A stretch of DNA of 64,000 bases, taken from JASLBX01 sp036374175 (GTDB lineage Bacteria; Actinomycetota; Actinomycetes; Jiangellales; Jiangellaceae). The position numbers and the translations under genes were made by a program. Below the pieces are notes generated by a model. It saw only the letters and a list, made by a program, of their open reading frames with translations. It ran no database searches and was not told the DNA's origin. The DNA is taken from positions 12,673-76,672 of the forward strand of contig DASUUH010000025.1 of assembly GCA_036374175.1 (NCBI GenBank), in the 5' to 3' direction. Shown piece by piece: positions 33,493 through 42,524 of the stretch; the first letter of the stretch is position 1, and every line of letters starts with the position of its first letter.

Positions 33493-34061
33493 ATGCGTGT
33501 CGTGCTCGCCGAAGAACTCGGTGCTGCTCAGGGAGGGTCTCGTCCGGCTACTCACCGAAGCCGGCTGCACCATCGCAGACGCGGTGGGCGACGGTGACGC
33601 GCTGGTGGCCGCGGTCGTCCAGCATCGTCCGGACGTAGCGTTGGTCGACGTCCGGATGCCCCCGTCGCACACTGACGAGGGACTCCGGGCTGCGATCGAG
33701 GCGCGCCGGCAGGTGCCAGGAACCGGCGTGCTCGTGCTCTCGCAATACGTGGAAGTCCTACGCCAGCGATCTGCTCGCCGACGGCGCAGGCGGTGTGGGT
33801 TACCTGCTCAAAGACCGAGTGTCGGCGCTGGCCGAACTGTCCGACGCACTGGAGCGGGTAGCGTCAGGCGGCACCGTCCTCGACCCAGAAGTGGTGGCAC
33901 AGCTGTTCGCCCGGCGCCGCCGCGACCCCCTCGACGAGCTCACCGCACGCGAGCGCGAGGTGCTGGGCCTGATGGCCGAGGGACGCACCAATTCGGCGAT
34001 CGCCCGCAAACTGGTCATCACCCAGGGGGTGATGGCTGTCCTCGCGTGGCTCGGCGCCTGA
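33493..34061 (+). pseudogene. NarL/LuxR-type response regulator, frameshifted and internally deleted
   Basis: The ATG at 33493 starts MRVVLAEE, then one extra base near 33514 shifts the frame into SVLLREGLVRLLTEAGC and the receiver DVALVDVRMPPSHTDEG (phosphoacceptor Asp). A second shift near 33752 moves to YASDLLADGAGGVGYLLKDR, the end of the receiver. The LuxR helix-turn-helix begins with ELTAREREVLGLMAEGRTN but jumps from ARKLVITQG to VMAVLAWLGA, lacking the recognition helix and about 25-30 residues. Three separate lesions make it non-functional. It was probably the partner of the kinase remnant at 30882-32103. Confidence 0.88.
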
Positions 34062-34076
34062 GATCGCAATAGCGGC

Positions 34077-36206
34077 TCAGGCCATCGCGTCCGGGCCGGA
34101 TTCAAGCAAGGCCCGGAACCCATCCTCATCCAGCACCGGCACGCCGAGCTCGATCGCTTTGTCGAGCTTGGAACCCGCGCTCTCGCCGGCGACAACGAAA
34201 GAGGTCTTCTTCGAAACCGAGCCGGCCGCCTTGCCGCCGCGAGCCAGGATGGCCTCCTTGGCCTCGTCGCGCGAGAATCCGGACAGCGACCCGGTCACCA
34301 CCACAGTCAAGCCTTCGAGCGTGCGCGGCACCGACTCGTCGCGCTCGTCGGCCATTCGGACGCCGGCAGCGCGCCACTTGCGGACGATGTCGCGATGCCA
34401 GTCGACTTCGAACCATTCCCGCAGCGACGCCGCGATCGTCGGTCCCACACCTTCCACCGCGGCCAACCGTGCCTCGCCCGCCTCACCACCGGACGCGGCC
34501 TCCTCGATCGCGTCGAGCGAACCGAACTCCATCGCCAGCGCACGTGCCGCCGTGGGGCCGACGTGGCGAATCGACAGCGCCACGAGAACGCGCCACAACG
34601 GCTGGGACTTCACTGTCTCGAGGTTGGCCAGCAGCCGCTCGCCGTTCGCGCTCAGAACGCGCTCGGCCCGGCCGGCCTGCACCTCGGCCTTTGTTGCCGC
34701 CCGGGTGAACATCGGGATGCCGATCAGCTTGTCTTCGGTCAGGTCGAAGACATCGCCCTCGTCGTGCACCACGCCGGCGTCAAGCAACGCGGCCGCGGCC
34801 TCCCACCCCATCACCTCGATGTCGAAGGCGCCCCGGCTGGCCAGGTGGAACAGCCGCTCGCGCAGTTGGGCTGGGCAGCTGCGGGTGTTGGGACAGCGGA
34901 TGTCGACGTCGCTCTCCTTGGCCGGTGCCAGCGGCGTGCCGCAGGCCGGGCATTCGGTCGGCATGACGAACTCGCGCTCGGCGCCGTCACGCAAGTCAAC
35001 GACCGGCCCGACGATCTCGGGAATGACATCGCCTGCCTTGCGCAGTACCACCGTGTCGCCGATGAGCACGCCTTTGCGCCTGACCTCCTGGGCGTTGTGC
35101 AGCGTGGCGTTCTCAACAGTCGAGCCGGACACCTTTACCGGCTCCATCACGCCGTACGGAGTTACCCGGCCGGTGCGCCCGACGTTGACCCGGATGTCGA
35201 GCAGCTTGGTGTTGACCTCCTCCGGCGGGTACTTGAACGCGATCGCCCACCGCGGCGCCCGCGATGTCGACCCCAGCTGTCGCTGCAGATCGATCTGGTC
35301 GACTTTGACGACAACGCCGTCGATCTCGTGCTCGACCGAGTGCCGATGCTCTCCGTAATACGCGGCGTACTCCTGCACCTCCTCCAGCGTCTTGACCACC
35401 CGGACGCGGTCGCTGACCGGCAGGCCCCATCGGCGCAGCGCGTCGTACGCCTCAGAATGACGATTGAGTTCGAACCCATCGCGCTTGCCAATCCCATGAC
35501 AGACCATGCGCAACCGGCGACTGGCCGTCACCCGAGGATCCTTCTGCCGCAGCGAACCCGCGGCCGTGTTGCGCGGATTGGCAAACGGCGCCTTGCCCGC
35601 CTCCACCAGCGCGGCGTTCAGCGCCTCGAAGTCCTCGACCGGAAAGTAGACCTCGCCACGAACCTCGAGCGTCGGCGGCACGTCGTCGCCGCTCAGCCGG
35701 TGCGGGACACCTTCGATCGTCTTGAGGTTGGGTGTGACGTCCTCACCCGTGCGCCCGTCGCCACGGGTGGCACCGCGCACCAGGCGGCCACGCTCGTACA
35801 CCAGATTGACCGCGAGTCCATCGACCTTCAGCTCGCACAGGTACTCGGCGCCGGTGCCGACCTCACGCTCGACCCGGTGTGACCACGCGACGAGCTCGTC
35901 CTCGGTGAAGGCGTTGTCGAGGCTCTCCATCCGCGTCAAGTGCTCGACCGCAGCGAAGTCGGTGGAGTAGGTGCTCGCGACCTTCTGCGTCGGCGAATCG
36001 GGAGTACGCAGCGCCGGGTACTGCTCTTCGAGACTTTCCAGCTCCTGGAAGAGTGCGTCGAAGTGTGCATCGGCGATGATCGGGCGGTCCAGCACGTAGT
36101 AGCGGTAGCGGTGCTCCTCAACCTGCTCCACCAACTCGGCGTGCTTCTCCCGTGCCTCGGCCGGGACGTCGGCCGCACCCGTGGGCTCGCTGTCGTACGT
36201 CGTCAC
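34077..36206 (-). CDS. ligA: NAD-dependent DNA ligase LigA
   Basis: Seals nicks in replication and repair using NAD. The 709-residue product has all family domains in order: domain Ia (RYRYYVLDRPIIADAHFD), the adenylation domain with nucleophile Lys in CELKVDGLAVNL, the OB fold, the four-cysteine zinc site (CPACGTP, then CPNTRSCPAQL), HhH repeats (SIRHVGPTAARALAME), and a C-terminal BRCT domain (LTVVVTGSLSGFSRDEAK). The GTG at 36206 is chosen because the conserved part begins there. A TAGCGT -10-like box lies exactly 8 bases upstream, suggesting a leaderless message. Confidence 0.97.
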   Translation of the reverse strand: MTTYDSEPTGAADVPAEAREKHAELVEQVEEHRYRYYVLDRPIIADAHFDALFQELESLEEQYPALRTPDSPTQKVASTYSTDFAAVEHLTRMESLDNAFTEDELVAWSHRVEREVGTGAEYLCELKVDGLAVNLVYERGRLVRGATRGDGRTGEDVTPNLKTIEGVPHRLSGDDVPPTLEVRGEVYFPVEDFEALNAALVEAGKAPFANPRNTAAGSLRQKDPRVTASRRLRMVCHGIGKRDGFELNRHSEAYDALRRWGLPVSDRVRVVKTLEEVQEYAAYYGEHRHSVEHEIDGVVVKVDQIDLQRQLGSTSRAPRWAIAFKYPPEEVNTKLLDIRVNVGRTGRVTPYGVMEPVKVSGSTVENATLHNAQEVRRKGVLIGDTVVLRKAGDVIPEIVGPVVDLRDGAEREFVMPTECPACGTPLAPAKESDVDIRCPNTRSCPAQLRERLFHLASRGAFDIEVMGWEAAAALLDAGVVHDEGDVFDLTEDKLIGIPMFTRAATKAEVQAGRAERVLSANGERLLANLETVKSQPLWRVLVALSIRHVGPTAARALAMEFGSLDAIEEAASGGEAGEARLAAVEGVGPTIAASLREWFEVDWHRDIVRKWRAAGVRMADERDESVPRTLEGLTVVVTGSLSGFSRDEAKEAILARGGKAAGSVSKKTSFVVAGESAGSKLDKAIELGVPVLDEDGFRALLESGPDAMA

Positions 36207-36217
36207 ATCGTCAGACG

Positions 36218-37228
36218 CTACCCGGCCTCGCCGACACTCTCTGCGAATGCCCGAGCGGTCTCGCGGGCCAGCCGGTAGGCCTCCCGCGCCCAGCCGATGT
36301 CGGCATTGGCGAGGCCACAGGAAGGAGTGACGACCGTCCCGGCCGCCATCCGCGCGGGATCGGCGTCCAGCCGGCTGAACAGCCGGTCGATTCTTTCCAC
36401 GAGGTCGCGAATGGCCGGGACACTGTCGGGACGGCGGGACGGCACGACGCCGGGCCACGGCGCGAGTCCGCCGTCCACGGCCTCGGTCAGCTCGTCGAGA
36501 ACGCGGCCGGACAGCAGGCTGACGTCAAGCGCCAACGCACGTGCTCCGGCCCGCTGAACGAGCCGCACGGGCACTTCCGCGGCACAGCAGTGCACAACGG
36601 GCCACTCCCCCGCGGCGCCGATCACCTCACCGAGCAGTTGCTCTGCCTCGCTGACGTCGACGGCCCGTAGCCGGCCGAACCCGCTGGACGTTGGAATGGC
36701 GCCGGCCAGCACCGCTGGCAGCGTCGGCTCGTCGACCTGGACGAGGACCTGTGCGCCCGGTACTCGCTTGGCCACCTCGGCCACGTGCTCGCGGACGCCC
36801 TCAGCGAGGGACTGGGCCAGATCTCGCCGGGCACCGTAGTCGGCGATGGCCCGGTCGCCCCGAGGGCGCTCGATCGACGCGGCCAGCGTCAGCGGTCCGG
36901 CGACCTGAACCTTCAACGGCCCGGAGTATCCCAGCGCAGCGATATCAAGGGCGTCGAGGTCAACACGTAGCAATGCAGCCGCGCGCCGCTCGTCCGAACC
37001 GGAGCGGTCGGTCAGGCGCCAGCCGGCCGGCTGCAGGTCGACGTGCATATCAACAAGGAGGGAGGCGGTCCGCCCGATCATGTCTGCACCGACTCCGCGC
37101 TGCGGCAGCTCGGGTAGGTGTGGCAGGCCCGGCAACTCACCGGTAACGACGCGCGCGGCCTCGTCAGAATCGTCATATGGCAACGACCCGATGCCCGTCG
37201 CCACGCCGATGCCCCAGGGGTAGGTCAC
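36218..37228 (-). CDS. MetE-like cobalamin-independent methionine synthase domain protein
   Basis: A 336-residue single-domain member of the MetE C-terminal family, shorter than true MetE (about 750 residues). The zinc ligands are conserved: His and Cys in VVHCCAAEVP and Cys in VTPSCGLAN. TGIGSLPYDD opens the barrel and VLVQVDEPTLPAV is the substrate-side block. It could transfer methyl groups from a donor other than methyltetrahydrofolate-polyglutamate, but this is not shown. The GTG at 37228 follows a TAGGGT box by 8 bases. It is followed after 11 bases by ligA, an order I recall from mycobacteria (Rv3015c-Rv3014c). Confidence 0.88.
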   Translation of the reverse strand: MTYPWGIGVATGIGSLPYDDSDEAARVVTGELPGLPHLPELPQRGVGADMIGRTASLLVDMHVDLQPAGWRLTDRSGSDERRAAALLRVDLDALDIAALGYSGPLKVQVAGPLTLAASIERPRGDRAIADYGARRDLAQSLAEGVREHVAEVAKRVPGAQVLVQVDEPTLPAVLAGAIPTSSGFGRLRAVDVSEAEQLLGEVIGAAGEWPVVHCCAAEVPVRLVQRAGARALALDVSLLSGRVLDELTEAVDGGLAPWPGVVPSRRPDSVPAIRDLVERIDRLFSRLDADPARMAAGTVVTPSCGLANADIGWAREAYRLARETARAFAESVGEAG

Positions 37229-37258
37229 GGAGTCTGACCCTAGCGCGTCTGGACAAGA

Positions 37259-37270
37259 ACGAACGGTCGT
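37259..37270. promoter_or_regulatory. Small palindrome, candidate operator of the TetR regulator at 37286
   Basis: ACGA-ACGG-TCGT forms a short inverted repeat immediately before a TACTAT -10-like hexamer (37270-37275) that precedes the TetR ATG by 10 bases. On the other strand it overlaps the expected -35 region of the MetE-like gene, whose TAGGGT -10 box is at 37237-37242. A repressor here could affect both directions. The match is short, so this is tentative. Confidence 0.45.
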
Positions 37271-37285
37271 ACTATTCTGGCCGGC

Positions 37286-37888
37286 ATGAGCAAGGGCGAT
37301 GCCACTCGACAGGCCATCCTGCACCGCGGCGTGGAGACTGCCGCGCGCGTCGGCCTGTCCGGGCTCACCATCGGTGAACTCGCCAGCGCCACCGGCATGT
37401 CCAAGAGCGGGCTATTCGCACACGCCAAGTCCAAGGAGTCGCTGCAACTGCAGGTCCTGGCGCAAGCCCGTGAGGAGTTCATCGACTCCGTGATCCGACC
37501 CGCCCTTGCTGCACCGCGCGGTGAACCAAGGGTGCGCTCACTGTTCGACCACTGGGTCACGTGCGGGCGCACCCGCATGCCGGGCGGTTGCCTGTTCGTC
37601 AAGGCTGCGGCCGAGTACGACGATCGCCCAGGCGCCGTCCGCGACCAGCTGGTTCGCGACCACACCGACCTGCACGAGACCATCGCACAGGTCTTCCGGA
37701 CCGGCATCAAAGAGGGACACTTCCGCGCCGACGCCGATCCTGCCCTCTTCGCATCCGCCCTGCACAGCGTCATGCTCGGCTTCTACCACTCGCACCGGCT
37801 GCTTGGCGACCCAGCGGCCGAGGAACACGCCAGGCAGTCGTTCGAGACCCTTCTCGACGCCGCCCGACCCACGTCCGACACCAACTAA
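37286..37888 (+). CDS. TetR/AcrR-family transcriptional regulator
   Basis: A 200-residue regulator with the HTH in TIGELASATGMSKSGLFAHA (residues about 29-48) followed by SKESLQLQVLAQ, a typical TetR helix 4. The C-terminal domain contains GGCLFVKAAAEYDDRPG, seen in the TetR_C family that regulates hydrolase or oxidoreductase neighbours. The ATG lies only 10 bases from a -10-like box. It is followed after 12 bases by an alpha/beta hydrolase gene, its probable regulatory target. Confidence 0.92.
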   Translation: MSKGDATRQAILHRGVETAARVGLSGLTIGELASATGMSKSGLFAHAKSKESLQLQVLAQAREEFIDSVIRPALAAPRGEPRVRSLFDHWVTCGRTRMPGGCLFVKAAAEYDDRPGAVRDQLVRDHTDLHETIAQVFRTGIKEGHFRADADPALFASALHSVMLGFYHSHRLLGDPAAEEHARQSFETLLDAARPTSDTN

Positions 37889-37900
37889 GGAAACCCACAA

Positions 37901-38815
37901 ATGACAAGCACGGCCGCAGTACCAGTAAGAAATAGCACGACCGTTCGTCCGATTTCCCAGACTGCCCGTCTCACCGCGCTGCGGTCCACGTTCGCGTTCC
38001 TCGACCGCGCAGCTCCCGCCATCTCTGGACGGCTCGCCACCCGGATCTGGTGCACGCTGCCGAACAGCAGAGGGGCGCGGCGCGACGACCGTCCCATCCC
38101 AGGCCTGACGGCGCCGCCGAACGAGGTCTCCACCGTGACCCTGCCGGGGAATCGACAGGTTGCCGTCGAGAGCTGGGGCGAGGGACCACGGGTATATCTG
38201 GTGCACGGTTGGGGAGGCTGGCGTGGTCAGCTCGGTGCGTTCGTCGAACCACTCGCGGCGCGTGGCCACCAGGTCGTCGCCTTCGACGCGCCCAGCCACG
38301 GCGAGTCCAGTCCCGGCCGGCAAGGTCCGCGCCGGTCGACCGGGCTGGAAATGATGGAAGCCCTGCAGGCAGTCGTCGGAGCGTATGGACCGCCGGCGGC
38401 CATCGTCGCTCACTCGCTGGGTGCCGCGACCACAGCCTGGTCCATCAGAGACGGTCTGGCAGCGCCCGAGCGGCTCGCCCTCATCGCGCCTACCGTTGGC
38501 CCCGTCCCGTATATCCGGGCAATGGCCAGGATGCTCGGGTTCACCGACCGGACCCGCAACGCAATGATCAATCGGTTCGAGGCGATGTTCGGCCGCCCGA
38601 TCGGCGACTTCGACGTGCTCACTGTGGGCGCCGGCATGCCGCCGACTCTCATCATCCACGATCAGCGGGACAAGGAGGTGGCGTTCGGCGAGGCCGAGCA
38701 GATTGCCGCCGCCTGGCCGAGTTCGCAGCTGGTGAGCACGGACGGCCTGGGGCATCAGCGGATCCTGCGTGATTCCAGCGTCGTGTCGAAGGTTGTCGAC
38801 TACGTGACCACCTGA
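37901..38815 (+). CDS. Alpha/beta hydrolase
   Basis: A 304-residue hydrolase. The core begins with LVHGWGGWRGQLGAFVEPL (oxyanion HGWGG, near residue 102), then VVAFDAPSHGESSPG, the nucleophile elbow VAHSLGAA, the acid region LIIHDQRDKEVAFG and the terminal histidine in DGLGHQRIL. About 85 N-terminal residues precede the fold and may form amphipathic helices. No signal peptide is evident. It is co-transcribed with the TetR gene. The substrate is unknown; lipid or xenobiotic esters are possible. Confidence 0.9.
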   Translation: MTSTAAVPVRNSTTVRPISQTARLTALRSTFAFLDRAAPAISGRLATRIWCTLPNSRGARRDDRPIPGLTAPPNEVSTVTLPGNRQVAVESWGEGPRVYLVHGWGGWRGQLGAFVEPLAARGHQVVAFDAPSHGESSPGRQGPRRSTGLEMMEALQAVVGAYGPPAAIVAHSLGAATTAWSIRDGLAAPERLALIAPTVGPVPYIRAMARMLGFTDRTRNAMINRFEAMFGRPIGDFDVLTVGAGMPPTLIIHDQRDKEVAFGEAEQIAAAWPSSQLVSTDGLGHQRILRDSSVVSKVVDYVTT

Positions 38816-38851
38816 CGGCGGTCAGCGGGCCGCGGCGATTACCATGCCACG

Positions 38852-40213
38852 GTGACATCAGCGGACCGGTGGGCGAGCCGGCGCATTCGCCTCATCCATG
38901 CGCTGAACGACCGCGGCATCCGCCTGCTGCACCTGGCGGACGTCGCGGTCATCTACCTGACGCTGCTCGCCGTCACCGGCCTGCTCAGCCTGGCCCGCAC
39001 AAATTTCAACGCCTGGGTGCAGCTGCCGCGCTACTGGTGGTCGTACGCGATCATCACCGCGCTTCACCTCGCGGTCTTCTACGTGGGAGGCCTGTACGAC
39101 CGCGATCCGCGCCTCGGTAGCCGCTCGGGCTTGCCGAAGATAGTGATGCTGGTCTGGCTCAGCTCGCTGATCGCCGGTCTGGTCAGCTGGCTCCTCGGCG
39201 AGTTCTTGATCCCGCGGAGCATCCTGCTCGTCTACACCTTGGTCGCTCCCATCGGGCTGGCCGCAAACCGGCGCCTGTCGCGCTGGCTGCGGATGGGTTA
39301 CGAAGGACCACCCCACGTGCTGCTGGTGGGCGACGACCGAGCCGTCGAGCTGGCCACCCGGCACCTTCACGACTCCCAGGCTCCGGTGATCGTGGCCGGA
39401 TCGTGCCCCTCGGTGGACGGGTTGGAAAAGCAGGTCGAAGCCCTGGAAGCAACCGACGTCCTGCTGCTGGACGGCCGGAATCTCGAGCAGTTGTACGCCG
39501 GGCCACTCGCCCGGCTCGAGCGGGCCGGCGTGGGTGCCCTGCAAGTGGTCAGCGCACATGACTCGCTGCTCGGACTGCGGAGCATCGGCGAGATCGGCGG
39601 AATCCCGTACGTCGCACTGTCGAGCCACGTGCTGCGGCCGTCCCAGGCCCGGATCAAGCGCTGGATGGACCTTGCCATCCTGGTGTTGACGTTGCCGGTC
39701 ACGCTGCCGATCCTGGCGTTCACGACCGTGTACGTCGCCATCCTGGTCGGCCGTCCGCTGCTGTTCGTCCAGCTCCGGGCAGGTAAGGACGGCAAGCCGT
39801 TCCGGATGCTGAAGTTCCGGTCCATGCGGCTGGGCGCCGAGGCCGAAGGCGACCCAGTCCAGGCCACCGTCGACGACCCGCGCATCATCCGCGGCATGGG
39901 CTGGATCCGCCAGACCCGGTTCGACGAGTTGCCGCAGTTGTGGAATGTCGCCCACGGCGAGATGTCGATCGTCGGTCCCCGCCCCGAACGCCCGGAGGAG
40001 CTGGTCGAGTACGAGCAGCAGATCCCCGGGTACGGGCGGCGCCACCAGGTCCCACCGGGCATCACCGGGCTGGCCCAGGTATACGGGCACTACCACACCG
40101 ACCCGGAGTACAAGCTCGGTCACGACCTGCACTACCTGGCCAACTGGTCGCCCGTGCTGGACGTCCAGATCCTCGTCCGGACGGGCTGGGTCGTGATCAC
40201 CCGCCGCAATTGA
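38852..40213 (+). CDS. Polyprenyl-phosphate sugar phosphotransferase (bacterial sugar transferase family)
   Basis: A 453-residue membrane enzyme that moves a sugar-1-phosphate from a nucleotide sugar to undecaprenyl phosphate, starting exopolysaccharide or glycan synthesis. Five hydrophobic segments fill the N-terminal 140 residues, followed by a CoA-binding-like domain (VLLVGDDRAVEL). The catalytic region begins at KRWMDLAILVLTLPVTLPIL (membrane re-entrant helix) and continues with FRMLKFRSMR, RQTRFDELPQLWNV, GEMSIVGPRPERPEE and VPPGITGLAQV. No other polysaccharide genes adjoin it; mnmA converges after 8 bases. Confidence 0.92.
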   Translation: MTSADRWASRRIRLIHALNDRGIRLLHLADVAVIYLTLLAVTGLLSLARTNFNAWVQLPRYWWSYAIITALHLAVFYVGGLYDRDPRLGSRSGLPKIVMLVWLSSLIAGLVSWLLGEFLIPRSILLVYTLVAPIGLAANRRLSRWLRMGYEGPPHVLLVGDDRAVELATRHLHDSQAPVIVAGSCPSVDGLEKQVEALEATDVLLLDGRNLEQLYAGPLARLERAGVGALQVVSAHDSLLGLRSIGEIGGIPYVALSSHVLRPSQARIKRWMDLAILVLTLPVTLPILAFTTVYVAILVGRPLLFVQLRAGKDGKPFRMLKFRSMRLGAEAEGDPVQATVDDPRIIRGMGWIRQTRFDELPQLWNVAHGEMSIVGPRPERPEELVEYEQQIPGYGRRHQVPPGITGLAQVYGHYHTDPEYKLGHDLHYLANWSPVLDVQILVRTGWVVITRRN

Positions 40214-40221
40214 GATTTCGG

Positions 40222-41292
40222 CTAGGACGTGCGGTCGATGGTGGCCGAGCCGATCACCCGGGTGCCGTCGTACAGGACGATCGACTGGCCGGGCGCTACG
40301 CCACGCTGCGAATCGGCGAAGCCAACCGTCAGTGCCTCACCGTCGAAACGCGCCGCAGCCGGCACCGCCTCGCCGTGCGCGCGATACTGCGCCTCACACT
40401 CGATCAGCCCGTCAGGGACCGGCCCGCACCACCGGGCGTGCGTCCCAACCAGCTCGTCCACGTCCAGCGCCTCGGCCGGGCCGACCGTGACCCGGTTGTC
40501 CACCGGCGAGATGTCGAGCACGTAACGCGGCTTGCCGTCCGCCGCTGGCCGGCCAATTCGCAGCCCGCGCCGCTGCCCCACCGTGTAGGCGTACGCCCCG
40601 TCGTGTGCACCTACGACCGCGCCGTGCTCGTCGACGATCTCGCCCGCCGCCGCGCCGAGGCGATCACGCAGGAAACCGCCGCTGTCACCGTCGGCGATAA
40701 AGCAGATGTCGTGGCTGTCCGGCTTGGCGGCAACGGCCAGCCCGCGCTCGGCCGCCTCGGCCCGCACATCAGACTTCAGCGAGCCGCCCAGCGGGAACAT
40801 CGCCCCTGCGAGTTGCTCCGCCGTCAGCACGCCCAACACGTACGACTGGTCCTTCGCCGGATCGACCGCCCGGTGCAGCTCGCGCCCGCCCGGACCGTCG
40901 ACGATCCGGGCGTAATGACCGGTGCACACCGCGTCGAAACCCAACGCCCGGGCCCGGTCGAGGACGGCGGCGAACTTGATCTTCTCGTTACACCGCAGGC
41001 ACGGGTTGGGCGTGCGCCCAGCGGCGTACTCGGACACGAAGTCGTCCACGACCTCGGCCCGGAACCGCTCGGCCAGGTCCCACACGTAGAACGGGATGCC
41101 GAGCACATCCGCCGCACGCCTGGCGTCCCGCGAGTCCTCGAGGGTGCAGCACCCCCGGGCACCGCTGCGGAACGACTGCGGGTTGGACGACAGTGCCAGG
41201 TGGACGCCCGTGACATCGTGACCGGCGTCGACACACCGGGCGGCCGCGACGGCCGAGTCGACCCCGCCGGACATGGCGGCTAGTACTCGCAA
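40222..41292 (-). CDS. mnmA: tRNA-specific 2-thiouridylase MnmA
   Basis: ATP-dependent thiolation of U34 in Lys, Glu and Gln tRNAs. The 356-residue product has the PP-loop SGGVDSAVAA at residues 8-17, the first catalytic cysteine in TPNPCLRCNEKIKF, the second in SHDICFIADGD, and the tRNA-binding motif AKDQSYVLGVL. It starts 1 base after the iscS-like stop, so sulfur donor and thiolase are co-expressed. Confidence 0.97.
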   Translation of the reverse strand: MRVLAAMSGGVDSAVAAARCVDAGHDVTGVHLALSSNPQSFRSGARGCCTLEDSRDARRAADVLGIPFYVWDLAERFRAEVVDDFVSEYAAGRTPNPCLRCNEKIKFAAVLDRARALGFDAVCTGHYARIVDGPGGRELHRAVDPAKDQSYVLGVLTAEQLAGAMFPLGGSLKSDVRAEAAERGLAVAAKPDSHDICFIADGDSGGFLRDRLGAAAGEIVDEHGAVVGAHDGAYAYTVGQRRGLRIGRPAADGKPRYVLDISPVDNRVTVGPAEALDVDELVGTHARWCGPVPDGLIECEAQYRAHGEAVPAAARFDGEALTVGFADSQRGVAPGQSIVLYDGTRVIGSATIDRTS

Positions 41293-41293
41293 C

Positions 41294-42490
41294 TTACGAA
41301 CCTTTCACATTCACGTAGCCGGCCGCCCGGGCCCGTTCCACGACGGGGCCGATTGCGGCCACCAGGCTGTCAACGTCGGCGCGCGTCGAGGAATGCCCGA
41401 GGGAGAACCGCAGCGAGCTCCGAGCACGCAACAGATCGGCGCCCATGGCCAGGAGCACGTGGGACGGCTCCGGGACGCCCGCCGCACACGCAGCGCCGGT
41501 CGAGCAGTCGATGCCCTGTGCGTCGAGCAGCATCATCATCGCGTCGCCCTCACAGCCGGGAAACGACACGTGAGCGAGCCCGGGCAGCCGCCGGCGCGGA
41601 TCACGAGGGCCATTGACAACCGCGTCCGGGACGGCCTCGAGAACGCCGCCGATCAGCGCCTCGCGCAGCTCACCGAGCCGCGACGCCCGCTCAGTCCGGC
41701 TCGCCACGGCCACCTCTACCGCTGTCGCGAAGCCGGCGATCGACGGCGCGTCCAGGGTGCCGGAGCGGATCTCGCGCTCCTGCCCGCCGCCGTGCTGGAC
41801 CGGCACCAGGTCGGCGTCGCGTCGGACGAGCAACGCCCCCGAGCCCACCGGCCCACCGAGCTTGTGACCGGAGACGGTCATGGCGGTTAGCCGGCTGGCG
41901 GCGAAGTCGACGGGAACCGAACCGGCGGCCTGCACAGCGTCCGAGTGCACCGGGACGCCGTACTGGCCGGCCGCCGCCACGATCTCGGCGACCGGCTGGA
42001 GCGTCCCGACCTCGTTGTTGGCCCACATGACACTGACGAGCGCGACCGAATCCGGGTCCCTGGCCAGCGACGAACGCACTGCGTCGACCACCAGCCGCCC
42101 GTCCCGGTCGACCGGCAGCCACTCGACCTGCGCACCCTCGGACTTGGCGAGCCACTCGGCCGTGTCGGTGACGGCGTGGTGCTCGACCGCCGATACCAAC
42201 ACGCGCGTGCGGCGCGGATCGGCCGACCGCCGCGCCCAGTAGAGGCCCTTGACGGCGAGGTTGTCCGCCTCTGTACCACCGGAGGTGAACACGACCTCGC
42301 TGGGCATCGCGCCGAGCGCGCCGGCCACCGTCTCACGGGCCTCCTCGACGGCCTTGCGCGCCTGGCGGCCGGAGCTGTGCAGCGACGACGGGTTGCCGAG
42401 CGTGCCCATGCGCGCCGCGACGACGTCGATCACCTCGGGAAGGACGGCTGTCGTCGCGGCGTGATCCAGGTACACGCGCCCAGAAGACAT
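41294..42490 (-). CDS. Cysteine desulfurase (IscS/NifS family)
   Basis: PLP enzyme that releases sulfur from cysteine as a persulfide for MnmA and Fe-S clusters. The 398-residue product has the N-terminal YLDHAATTAVLPEV, the block FTSGGTEADNLAVKG, the PLP region SVMWANNEVGTLQP, the Schiff-base lysine in TVSGHKLGGPVG, and the mobile catalytic cysteine in CSTGAACAAGVPEPS. The ATG at 42490 fits the conserved N-terminus. It is immediately followed by mnmA. It corresponds in order to mycobacterial IscS (Rv3025c). Confidence 0.96.
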   Translation of the reverse strand: MSSGRVYLDHAATTAVLPEVIDVVAARMGTLGNPSSLHSSGRQARKAVEEARETVAGALGAMPSEVVFTSGGTEADNLAVKGLYWARRSADPRRTRVLVSAVEHHAVTDTAEWLAKSEGAQVEWLPVDRDGRLVVDAVRSSLARDPDSVALVSVMWANNEVGTLQPVAEIVAAAGQYGVPVHSDAVQAAGSVPVDFAASRLTAMTVSGHKLGGPVGSGALLVRRDADLVPVQHGGGQEREIRSGTLDAPSIAGFATAVEVAVASRTERASRLGELREALIGGVLEAVPDAVVNGPRDPRRRLPGLAHVSFPGCEGDAMMMLLDAQGIDCSTGAACAAGVPEPSHVLLAMGADLLRARSSLRFSLGHSSTRADVDSLVAAIGPVVERARAAGYVNVKGS

Positions 42491-42524
42491 ATCGTCAACC
42501 AGGGTAACCGGCCGCGCCTGCCAC

